A DNA stretch of 64,000 nucleotides from a virus: the IMG/VR virus record IMGVR_UViG_3300033141_003544, positions 1 to 64,000 of that record; one strand, written 5' to 3'. Shown one piece after another: positions 46,911 to 53,586 of the stretch. The notes under the pieces were generated by a model. The model was not told the DNA's origin. It ran no database searches and saw only the letters and a list, made by a program, of their open reading frames with translations. A program made the position numbers and the translations under genes. Within the stretch, counting starts at the first letter, position 1. Every line of letters begins with the position of its first letter.

Positions 46911-47912
46911 TTAAGGATTGTCTTTTAATACATCATTCCAGTCTTTGTAAGGGTTTTGTGGAGAATGTATTTCAACTAATATTTTTTTGTCAAGGAATTT
47001 CTTTTTCAATTCTATAGATGCTCTTAAACCAGGATCATCATTGTCGAAAGCTACAACAACAGTTTCAAAATCTCTAAATTTATCAACCCACTCTTTTTTA
47101 AAATGTTGTACTCCTGGAATACCTATTGCGTATTTCCCCATTAACTCCAACGAAATACAATCAATAACAGACTCAGTTATACATATTTCTTTAACATCAG
47201 GGTTGTTCATAATTTCACAATTATAAGGAAAAAGCAATGGACTTCTTATATTTCTATAAGGAGGTACTATATCTTTTTCAAGTGTTCTAGCTTGTATCCA
47301 ATATACTTCATCATCTTTTATAAAAGGAAATAATAATTTGTGTTTTAAAAATACAAAATAACCATTATCATTAAACAAACCTACTTTTTTTAACTCTTCT
47401 AAACTCCAGGTACTCAATAAATAAATTGAAGCTCTATTGTAGTTTTTTATATCTGTAATTCTCTTATTCTTAATTATTTCTAATGGTATACCTCTATTTA
47501 ATAAATACTGTTTTGACTCCTCCGAAATCGGTCCACATTTTTTAATGAAATCTGTTAATATTTTTTGTGGTGGAGTAGGGATATAAGGGGTATTACGGTC
47601 TACATTTTTTGCCATATCAATCGGATTAAATTTCTTTCTTATTGTTCGTCTTCCAACGTTACCATTTTCAAACCATTTTACTGCTTCTTGAAAATTTTTC
47701 TCCAATACTATCATTACGAAGTCTATATTGGAACCGTGTAAACCACAACTAAAACATTTAAAGCAATTTTCGGGCCCATTAATAGAGCAACTGGGATTGA
47801 AATCCAAATGATTTGGATTAATACAATGAATAAATCCATTTTCGTTTACTGGAATAGCTAAGGTGTCACAGATATCATATAAACTAATTTTTTTAATTTC
47901 TTTTAAGTCCAT
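46911..47912 (-). CDS. DNA primase (DnaG-like)
   Basis: This protein has 333 residues. The CHC2-type zinc site has Cys30, His35, Cys53 and Cys56. The TOPRIM domain has C-I-T-E-S-V-I-D and V-V-V-A-F-D-N-D-D-P-G, with acidic metal ligands. It is shorter than cellular DnaG because the C-terminal helicase-binding part is absent. It makes RNA primers for replication with the PolA-type polymerase. Confidence 0.85.
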   Translation of the reverse strand: MDLKEIKKISLYDICDTLAIPVNENGFIHCINPNHLDFNPSCSINGPENCFKCFSCGLHGSNIDFVMIVLEKNFQEAVKWFENGNVGRRTIRKKFNPIDMAKNVDRNTPYIPTPPQKILTDFIKKCGPISEESKQYLLNRGIPLEIIKNKRITDIKNYNRASIYLLSTWSLEELKKVGLFNDNGYFVFLKHKLLFPFIKDDEVYWIQARTLEKDIVPPYRNIRSPLLFPYNCEIMNNPDVKEICITESVIDCISLELMGKYAIGIPGVQHFKKEWVDKFRDFETVVVAFDNDDPGLRASIELKKKFLDKKILVEIHSPQNPYKDWNDVLKDNP

Positions 47913-47932
47913 TTTTGTGCTTTCTGTAACAG

Positions 47933-48094
47933 TTAAAATTTGATAAATTTAACCGGTACTTTTATCATATATTCCGTATTTCCAATCCATATAGGAACAA
48001 CTTGAACTTGTTCATTTCGTTTTAAAGGTTTTCCAGTTATTGGACTTTCATTTTTTATAGAACGTTCTACTATTAATTTTTCAATTTTGTTCAT
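47933..48094 (-). CDS. Small hypothetical protein, 53 aa
   Basis: The start has an excellent AAGGAGG site. The translation reads like a folded beta protein: N-E-Q-V-Q-V-V-P-I-W-I-G-N-T-E-Y. The ATG overlaps the stop of the preceding small gene (ATGA), showing translational coupling. No family was recognised. Confidence 0.6.
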   Translation of the reverse strand: MNKIEKLIVERSIKNESPITGKPLKRNEQVQVVPIWIGNTEYMIKVPVKFIKF

Positions 48095-48258
48095 TTTTCC
48101 TCCTTTGATTTTTCAAATTCGCCTAAGGCATCATTGATTTCTTTTTCATATTCTTTTCTAATTAAAATATCCAACCTGTCTTTATGAATCTTTGTAGGTC
48201 GGTGTCTAATCCTACGTTTAGGTAATATACGGTTCAATTTGATTATCTCCTTTTTCAT
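48091..48258 (-). CDS. Small basic hypothetical protein, 55 aa
   Basis: It starts at ATG 48258, or at a TTG eight codons later with AAGGAG upstream. The N-terminal half is Arg/Lys-rich (R-I-L-P-K-R-R-I-R-H-R-P); the C-terminal half is an acidic helix. It could bind nucleic acid. Its 3' end contains the ribosome binding site of the next gene. Confidence 0.5.
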   Translation of the reverse strand: MKKEIIKLNRILPKRRIRHRPTKIHKDRLDILIRKEYEKEINDALGEFEKSKEEK

Positions 48259-48286
48259 TTCTAACTTTTACTCTTTTTTGAACTTT

Positions 48287-49237
48287 TTATCTGATATTTG
48301 ATAATTCTTTTATAGAATCTTCATGTCTTAAAATCTGTTTGCAGATGTCCTCTATTATCTGAGGAACAATACTTGACCCCGCTTGATCATATTGTAAGGT
48401 TTTAGGCCCATAAAATATAAAATCATCAGGAAAGCCCTGACAACGAGCAACTTCTCTAACGGTTAAAACTCTTGACTCCCATGGGTGAACATATTGTGTC
48501 CTGTGACTTGTCATTGTAGGAGCGGGTTTATCAGGGTCCAATCTCCTATTATTTTGAGTCCCATAATAGGACTCGCCAATTTTTAGTTTTCTAAAACCCT
48601 CTGCCCTTTTTTGTGAATGTTTAGAAGGTATATGATTTGGTGTATTATCTAAATCTTTCAAAATATCTTTTAAATTTTTAAAATTTTTTATTTTTGGATT
48701 AGGAAACCAATATTTAAAATAACCTAAATCTCCTATTATAAAAAGTCTTTCCCTATTTTGTGGTACATTATAATATTTAGCATTTAAAAAATGTTTCTGA
48801 ATATTATAACCTTTTAACTCTATAAATAATTTTTCATTAGTAGTATAGTTGATTAAGGATACACCATATTCGTTGATCCATATACTATTAGCAACTGAAG
48901 TTAAATTCTCTAAAATAAAATATTTGGGTCTTCTTTTTTGTATTACTTTTAAAAACTTGTAAATTTCCCAATCTTCTATTTTAAAATCTAATCTATTTTT
49001 CTTTCTAACGGCTAAATTACTAAAAGCTTTACAAGGAGGTTGGCCTATAATAATATCTACTTCACGATCATCAAACCAACTTATCTCCTTTGAAATACAA
49101 ATATCATTAAAATTTTTAAAAATGGTTTCTGATATCGACCAATCTCTATTGTCCTCTAAATAAACGGGTTTCATTCCACACCATTTTGCCCCTAATAATC
49201 CGGAACCGATACCACCATAAACACTACCTATTCTCAT
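48287..49237 (-). CDS. C5-cytosine DNA methyltransferase
   Basis: This protein has 316 residues. Motif I is G-S-V-Y-G-G-I-G-S-G; motif IV is G-Q-P-P-C-K-A-F-S with catalytic Cys69; motif VI is I-L-E-N-L; motif VIII is Q-N-R-E-R-L; T-V-R-E-V-A-R-C-Q-G-F-P and G-S-S-I-V-P are motifs IX-X. No restriction gene is adjacent, so it is probably an orphan enzyme protecting phage DNA or acting as part of a modification set. Its start overlaps the upstream gene. Confidence 0.85.
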   Translation of the reverse strand: MRIGSVYGGIGSGLLGAKWCGMKPVYLEDNRDWSISETIFKNFNDICISKEISWFDDREVDIIIGQPPCKAFSNLAVRKKNRLDFKIEDWEIYKFLKVIQKRRPKYFILENLTSVANSIWINEYGVSLINYTTNEKLFIELKGYNIQKHFLNAKYYNVPQNRERLFIIGDLGYFKYWFPNPKIKNFKNLKDILKDLDNTPNHIPSKHSQKRAEGFRKLKIGESYYGTQNNRRLDPDKPAPTMTSHRTQYVHPWESRVLTVREVARCQGFPDDFIFYGPKTLQYDQAGSSIVPQIIEDICKQILRHEDSIKELSNIR

Positions 49238-49419
49238 ATTTTCCTTTCTATTATACTAAAATCTATATCTTCAAAATCTCCCATAATATTATTAACTATT
49301 TCAATTTCTTTATAGGGTATATCTGAATCTTTTACCATTTTCGACCATAATTCTTCTAGAGCAGTTTCTAATTCATTTCTGGCGTTTATAACTTTTCTGT
49401 AAGAAATGGGAGTTATCAT
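49234..49419 (-). CDS. Hypothetical acidic protein, 61 aa
   Basis: It is helical and acidic (N-E-L-E-T-A-L-E-E-L-W) and has no known motif. Its stop overlaps the methyltransferase start, and it begins immediately after the thymidylate-synthase-like gene, so all three are co-translated. Confidence 0.5.
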   Translation of the reverse strand: MITPISYRKVINARNELETALEELWSKMVKDSDIPYKEIEIVNNIMGDFEDIDFSIIERKI

Positions 49420-51366
49420 CTAATATATTTCCTTATTCTTATAATCCTTTTTATATATATGTAAACTATTGCAAAAATAAGTTAAATCTCCAACTGTCAC
49501 TCCTATTTGTTTAGTTATATATTGTTGAAGTTTTATTGCTAATGCAATATCATTAGGAAAATGAGTAACAAAATCACAAGATCTCATTATATAGGACATG
49601 TGAAGTTTGTTCTCCCTTCTGAGAAACATATACCCCGTTGAACAGTTATGAACTGAAGCTCCTAATAAAGAATAACTTTCATCTTCTTCTACTTCTAAAT
49701 TATAAACCTTTATTGATTGAATATATTTTTTTACTTCTATTCCTTTTACTTTATAATAAGCTTTACCTTTATTAAAACTTACTGTATTAATATTATTGTT
49801 TTTCCAATTGCCTTTTATATGAGGAAGACCAGGATAACATAGTTCTTTTAAAGATCTATTGGATGTGGAGATACTATATGAAGAATGATAAAAATGTCTC
49901 CCCTCAATTGCATGTCCGGATCTAATAGGTATGAACTGTATACTATAACTCACATTATTTCTTAGCAGTATTAGGCCTAATTGCAAAATTAGATCTTTAG
50001 AACAAGAAGTAAAAGTTAAACGACCTGTTTTTCCTGTGGATTTTTTATTTTTTGTTACATACCCATCTCCTCTTGTATATCCTACAACAATTTGGAGTTG
50101 CTTTTTAGGAGGTAAATACATAAATGATTTTGGAATAGTTTTTGTGTGAGAGTGTGAACCTCCAAACAAATTCCAAAAAAGATGACCTACTATTTTAGAA
50201 GCATAAGTTATTCTATAATTATTACCATCCTCTTTCCAATTAAATTTAGGTTTTTTTAATCCAAACTTTTCTAACATTATTTTTGCTACATCTTCACCAT
50301 ATTTTTCTTCTCCTTTTGCAAAATAAAATTTTATTTGTGATTTCCCATCTCTACCTCCCGTTGCACAACCGTCTGCTAAAAAGTAACCTACTAACCGTAA
50401 AAAATCTTCATCTACTTGGATTATTTTAGGAATACTATGACAGTTCTTTTTATCAGCAGCTTTAATAGTTTTTGAACTTATCTCAATAAAATCTTCAGTG
50501 TTAATATAATCTGTTATATTTAAATATTTTATATCTTTTCTACTATTATTAAAGTTAAATTCTATATAATCTCCTTCTTTAATTTCAGAAGCACTTAACC
50601 ATTTTGATTTAACTTCACGAATATTCTTAGAGGTTATTTTTTCTTTAGAGGAATAAGTTAAAATAGGGTGGTCTTTTGTACAAATTATATCTTCCCCGCC
50701 ATATCTTTTTATTTTTATAAGTTCATTCGTTTCATTCTCAAAAATTTTATTGACTCTTTTAAATCTACCTTTATGTGTTAAAACTTTATCTCCTTCTTTA
50801 ATATTTTCAATATTTGTCCATTTAAAATCCCTTGTAATAATTTTTGTTTTAACTGGAAAGCATGGGATACGTTTTTTACCACCCATATTTTCTAAATCAA
50901 ATACATTATTGTGTATTTCTATTATTGCTTGTCTTGTATTTGGTCGATCATGTAATTCTTGTATAACTTTTGATAACTGGGGTTTTATTCTTTCATTGTA
51001 GGTATAACTGAATTTATTTTGACCTTTTTCATCTTGATGTAAAAACTCTTGCCAAACGTCCTTTCTTAAAGTCCAAGCCATACCTGGATTTACAAAATGT
51101 TGACTAACCCTTTCTTTGGCTTCAGCTTCTATCCATTCCATTGACAGACCTGCATTATATTCTTTATTAATATAATCTATCATTTCCTTGATTCTCTCTC
51201 CTGTTTTTAATATAAAACAAGTCCCTCTAATTTCTTTTGTATAATAATCCTCATCCCCTTCAATAATTTTATCTTGCATAGAATAACCTTTTACTTCAGT
51301 ACCCATTTCAATAAGGTTTCTTTCTTCCTCTTTTATCATTTGAAGAGTATCACTATATATTCTCAT
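49420..51366 (-). CDS. Thymidylate-synthase-superfamily enzyme (probable dCMP-acting), with intein
   Basis: This protein has 648 residues, 242 after intein removal. The spliced active site reads R-I-P-C-S-T-G-Y-M-F, with the catalytic Cys, then M-R-S-C-D-F at the phosphate-binding Arg/Ser/Asp positions, then F-P-N-D-I-A. In thymidylate synthase the last Asn position is uracil-specific; here it is Asp, as in T4 dCMP hydroxymethylase. It therefore may make 5-hydroxymethyl- or 5-methyl-dCMP. This specificity is by-eye alignment. The end of the protein (S-L-H-I-Y) matches the C-terminal dUMP-binding strand. Confidence 0.75.
   Translation of the reverse strand: MRIYSDTLQMIKEEERNLIEMGTEVKGYSMQDKIIEGDEDYYTKEIRGTCFILKTGERIKEMIDYINKEYNAGLSMEWIEAEAKERVSQHFVNPGMAWTLRKDVWQEFLHQDEKGQNKFSYTYNERIKPQLSKVIQELHDRPNTRQAIIEIHNNVFDLENMGGKKRIPCFPVKTKIITRDFKWTNIENIKEGDKVLTHKGRFKRVNKIFENETNELIKIKRYGGEDIICTKDHPILTYSSKEKITSKNIREVKSKWLSASEIKEGDYIEFNFNNSRKDIKYLNITDYINTEDFIEISSKTIKAADKKNCHSIPKIIQVDEDFLRLVGYFLADGCATGGRDGKSQIKFYFAKGEEKYGEDVAKIMLEKFGLKKPKFNWKEDGNNYRITYASKIVGHLFWNLFGGSHSHTKTIPKSFMYLPPKKQLQIVVGYTRGDGYVTKNKKSTGKTGRLTFTSCSKDLILQLGLILLRNNVSYSIQFIPIRSGHAIEGRHFYHSSYSISTSNRSLKELCYPGLPHIKGNWKNNNINTVSFNKGKAYYKVKGIEVKKYIQSIKVYNLEVEEDESYSLLGASVHNCSTGYMFLRRENKLHMSYIMRSCDFVTHFPNDIALAIKLQQYITKQIGVTVGDLTYFCNSLHIYKKDYKNKEIY
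49645..50862 (-). mobile_element. Intein with LAGLIDADG endonuclease before the catalytic Cys
   Basis: This intein has 406 residues (169-574). It starts C-F-P-V-K-T-K-I-I-T, has T-K-D-H-P in block B, and ends S-V-H-N followed by Cys575. The endonuclease motifs are L-R-L-V-G-Y-F-L-A-D-G and I-V-V-G-Y-T-R-G-D-G. The +1 residue used for splicing is the catalytic Cys of the enzyme. Confidence 0.9.
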
Positions 51367-51404
51367 TTCTTATTATTCCTTTTGCAATTTTCATAAATAC
51401 GCAT

Positions 51405-51785
51405 TTATATTACTTCTTCTTCAGTTAATATATTCTTATCTGGATCTCCAATAAAAACTATATTGTTTGGATATGCATGTTTCATAAATAAATTTCTTAT
51501 TTCTTTAACTGAATAACCTGCCAATCCAGTTCCTATAGCTGTTAAAAGAAATATTTTATCTTTATTTAATCTAGCAAAATTTATGAAATCAGATATATAA
51601 TTATCTATTATATTTAATGGGAGTGTTTTCAAATTTTCATCTTTTGTTGGAATAGCATAAGAGTTACCTTGTATACCTTCTCCAATACCTTTAATTGCTC
51701 CATAATACTTATAAGCATATAGGGCTGCACCCCTACCATGTTTTCCTGCTTTGTTAGAACCAAAAACAAAAATATTAGATTTCAT
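51405..51785 (-). CDS. Macro-domain-like protein
   Basis: This protein has 126 residues. N-I-F-V-F-G-S-N-K-A-G-K-H-G-R-G-A-A, then N-S-Y-A-I-P-T-K-D, then L-L-T-A-I-G-T-G-L-A-G-Y are the conserved loops of small macro-like proteins that bind ADP-ribose or related phosphoesters. It could reverse host ADP-ribosylation defences or clear nucleotide by-products. The substrate is not shown by sequence. Confidence 0.7.
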   Translation of the reverse strand: MKSNIFVFGSNKAGKHGRGAALYAYKYYGAIKGIGEGIQGNSYAIPTKDENLKTLPLNIIDNYISDFINFARLNKDKIFLLTAIGTGLAGYSVKEIRNLFMKHAYPNNIVFIGDPDKNILTEEEVI

Positions 51786-51791
51786 AAATTC

Positions 51792-51878
51792 TCATTTCTT
51801 GATATTTTTCTTTTTCTTCTTTTTCTTTTTGATTAATTTATCTCTTTGTATAGGAAAAGCTTGTGATGTTACAGCCAT
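51792..51878 (-). CDS. Lys-rich micro-protein, 28 aa
   Basis: ATG 51878 has a strong AAGGAGG upstream. The frame encodes a short N-terminal part followed by eight consecutive Lys residues and N-I-K-K. Its stop lies just before the macro-like start. It is probably translated, but might be a coupling leader; function unknown. Confidence 0.45.
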   Translation of the reverse strand: MAVTSQAFPIQRDKLIKKKKKKKKNIKK

Positions 51879-51896
51879 AATTCCCTCCTTTAAATA

Positions 51897-52148
51897 TTAT
51901 CCCACTCTTTTTAACTCGTTAATGATTTCTTTAACTAAATTCTCCATAAATTCTCTTGTCCACCAATCTTTGAATTGTCTTATAAATTCTTTTGCTCCGT
52001 CTTTTGCTACAATCTTATCATTAAATGTTTCCATATCACAATCAAGAGAATCAAGAATATCTTGATCTACTTTATATATGGAAATCAAGGCAACAGTTTG
52101 GCGATTTATAAGTATTGGTCTACGAGATTCTTCATTTATTATACCCAT
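51897..52148 (-). CDS. Hypothetical protein, 83 aa
   Basis: It has a short beta part (R-P-I-L-I-N-R-Q-T-V-A-L-I) followed by helices with W-W-T-R-E-F-M. Its ATG follows GAGGAAATT. A perfect 13-bp inverted repeat lies 20 bases upstream. No family was recognised. Confidence 0.5.
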   Translation of the reverse strand: MGIINEESRRPILINRQTVALISIYKVDQDILDSLDCDMETFNDKIVAKDGAKEFIRQFKDWWTREFMENLVKEIINELKRVG

Positions 52149-52168
52149 AATTTCCTCATTTGATACTA

Positions 52169-52200
52169 TTCAGCGTTGGGTTTAATTACCCAACGCTGAA
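52169..52200. repeat. Perfect 13-bp inverted repeat
   Basis: The arm TTCAGCGTTGGGT (52169-52181) and its complement (52188-52200) are separated by six bases. It is far more GC-rich than its surroundings. There is no T-run on either side, so it is not a standard terminator. It is a candidate operator or RNA structure controlling the 83-residue gene. Confidence 0.7.
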
Positions 52201-52241
52201 TCCCAGTTATACATGCGCCTGTGAATAGTTGTCGCAAATCC

Positions 52242-52346
52242 TTATTTCTTTTTATTTGGTTTACAATTACCCCTTTTTAAACCTCCCCTTGGTTTACTTG
52301 GTCTTGGTGACTGTTTTCTTGGTCCCCGTCCGTCTCGGTCTGGCAT
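52242..52346 (-). CDS. Small Arg/Lys/Gly/Pro-rich protein, 34 aa
   Basis: ATG 52346 has AAGGAGG upstream. It begins M-P-D-R-D-G-R-G-P-R-K-Q and ends with G-N-C-K-P-N-K-K-K. The M-P-x-x-D-G-x-G-P opening resembles the small DUF5320-type peptides known in prokaryotes. It could bind nucleic acid. It is the first complete gene after the strong leftward promoter. Confidence 0.6.
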   Translation of the reverse strand: MPDRDGRGPRKQSPRPSKPRGGLKRGNCKPNKKK

Positions 52347-52358
52347 ATTAGACCTCCT

Positions 52359-52412
52359 TTACTCAAGATATGTTCCACATTTACTACAATATTGATTAGC
52401 TGAAGATGATTC
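52359..52412 (-). pseudogene. Remnant 3' end of a small zinc-ribbon gene
   Basis: The frame encodes E-S-S-S-A-N-Q-Y-C-S-K-C-G-T-Y-L-E and a stop directly before the AGGAGG of the next gene. A stop precedes it and there is no start codon. It looks like the tail of a zinc-ribbon protein whose 5' part was lost; now it is part of the leader behind the promoter. Confidence 0.45.
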
Positions 52413-52430
52413 TTATAAATAATTTATTAT

Positions 52431-52459
52431 AATATACAACAAAGAAAAAACAATGTCAA
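52431..52459 (-). promoter_or_regulatory. Strong leftward sigma70-type promoter
   Basis: On the minus strand TTGACA (52459-52454), 17 bases, TATATT (52436-52431). It has the same boxes and spacing as the promoter at 6534. It should drive the small genes, the macro-like gene, thymidylate-synthase-like enzyme, methyltransferase and primase. Confidence 0.8.
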
Positions 52460-52493
52460 CCTATTTCAATTGAATTTTCATTTTTATTTATTA

Positions 52494-53426
52494 CTAAGTA
52501 CTCGTTGTAATTGTATATTCACCATATTGTTTTTTCCAAAGACTTCGTAAAAAGTTACTTAAAAACAAAATAGGTTGAGTTTTATAGGAATAATTTATCT
52601 CCCAAGGGAATATATGTTTTTCTTCATAATGCCATGCCATATCGTATTCAATATCTTTTCTATTAGTACCTAAAGATTGTGTAAAATCCTCAAAATTATA
52701 CTCATTATTTTCCGGATAGTTCTGTTTTGCATTATTTAATTCGAATACTGTATTTTCTATATAACTTCTTTCTTTCCTTTTTCCTTTTCCTTTTTTAATT
52801 ATCCTTTTTTTATGACAGTAATAGTGAGAAGCTTTAAGATAAAAATTACCAGGTTCAAGTTCTAACATCGATGCGATATACCGTTGTAAGAAAGTGTGGT
52901 GTAAGACATCGTAAGGGAGAAGGTTGATAACATCCGAGCTCCTCATGTTGACAAACAATAACACTTTGTTTTCTCTTATCAAGAAATGAAGATTTAATGT
53001 GCAAGGAGTTCTGGGTCTTGGATGTATTATATCTAAATGTTCTGGTTGCCATATACTTATTATTGCTTCCCGTTCTTGCCTGGCTTTTAGCTTTTTCAAC
53101 ACTTTGGGAATAGCTGGGACTAAGTACTCGCTGTAATTGTATATCCACTTTCCACCTTCCTTCTCAAGTTTACGTTTCCAGTTTGGACGAAATAAATAAG
53201 AAGTTCCTGGATTTCGATAATAAGGGTCTAGTCTATCTGACAATTCTGCAAATCCCCATTTCCAATTTTTATTCAAAGAAATAAGACAGTTGTTTGGATT
53301 AGTTAAGCAAAAATCTAAATTTACTTTATCTATAGTCTTACCTAATTCCTTACCATTATGAAGAATATCTTCTAAAATCTCAATATATATGCTCTGAAAG
53401 TTATCATTTATTGGATACATATTCAT
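52494..53426 (-). CDS. Thymidylate-synthase-superfamily enzyme, second copy (dNMP hydroxymethylase-like)
   Basis: This protein has 310 residues. The active site is R-T-P-C-T-L-N-L-H-F-L, with R-S-S-D at the phosphate-binding site 20 residues on, then L-P-Y-D-V. As in the other copy, Asp stands where thymidylate synthase has its uracil-recognising Asn, suggesting dCMP as substrate. The N-terminal part has W-G-F-A-E-L-S-D-R, reminiscent of synthase helices. A basic Lys/Arg insertion occurs near residues 205-220. Confidence 0.65.
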   Translation of the reverse strand: MNMYPINDNFQSIYIEILEDILHNGKELGKTIDKVNLDFCLTNPNNCLISLNKNWKWGFAELSDRLDPYYRNPGTSYLFRPNWKRKLEKEGGKWIYNYSEYLVPAIPKVLKKLKARQEREAIISIWQPEHLDIIHPRPRTPCTLNLHFLIRENKVLLFVNMRSSDVINLLPYDVLHHTFLQRYIASMLELEPGNFYLKASHYYCHKKRIIKKGKGKRKERSYIENTVFELNNAKQNYPENNEYNFEDFTQSLGTNRKDIEYDMAWHYEEKHIFPWEINYSYKTQPILFLSNFLRSLWKKQYGEYTITTST

Positions 53427-53530
53427 TCTTTTTCATATTCATTTAGTTTATCTAATATTTTTGTTAATAAACCATTAGTACTAAAAACTCCTATGCATAT
53501 TATAATTAAAACTAATAATTCCCAATTCAT
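53423..53530 (-). CDS. Small membrane peptide, 35 aa
   Basis: ATG 53530 has GAGGAG upstream. One clear transmembrane segment is present (L-L-V-L-I-I-I-C-I-G-V-F), followed by a charged helix. Its stop overlaps the next gene start. It could be a membrane regulator or small holin-like peptide; this is a guess from topology. Confidence 0.5.
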   Translation of the reverse strand: MNWELLVLIIICIGVFSTNGLLTKILDKLNEYEKE

Positions 53531-53583
53531 TTTTTATTCTCCTCTTTTTTAAAAAATTCTTTGAATTGTTCAAGTTCAGTCAT
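53527..53583 (-). CDS. Micro-ORF, 18 aa
   Basis: ATG 53583 with AGAGG upstream; the charged peptide M-T-E-L-E-Q-F-K ends in a stop overlapping the next ATG. It is likely a coupling leader for the membrane peptide. Short length keeps confidence low. Confidence 0.3.
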   Translation of the reverse strand: MTELEQFKEFFKKEENKK

Positions 53584-53586
53584 TTT

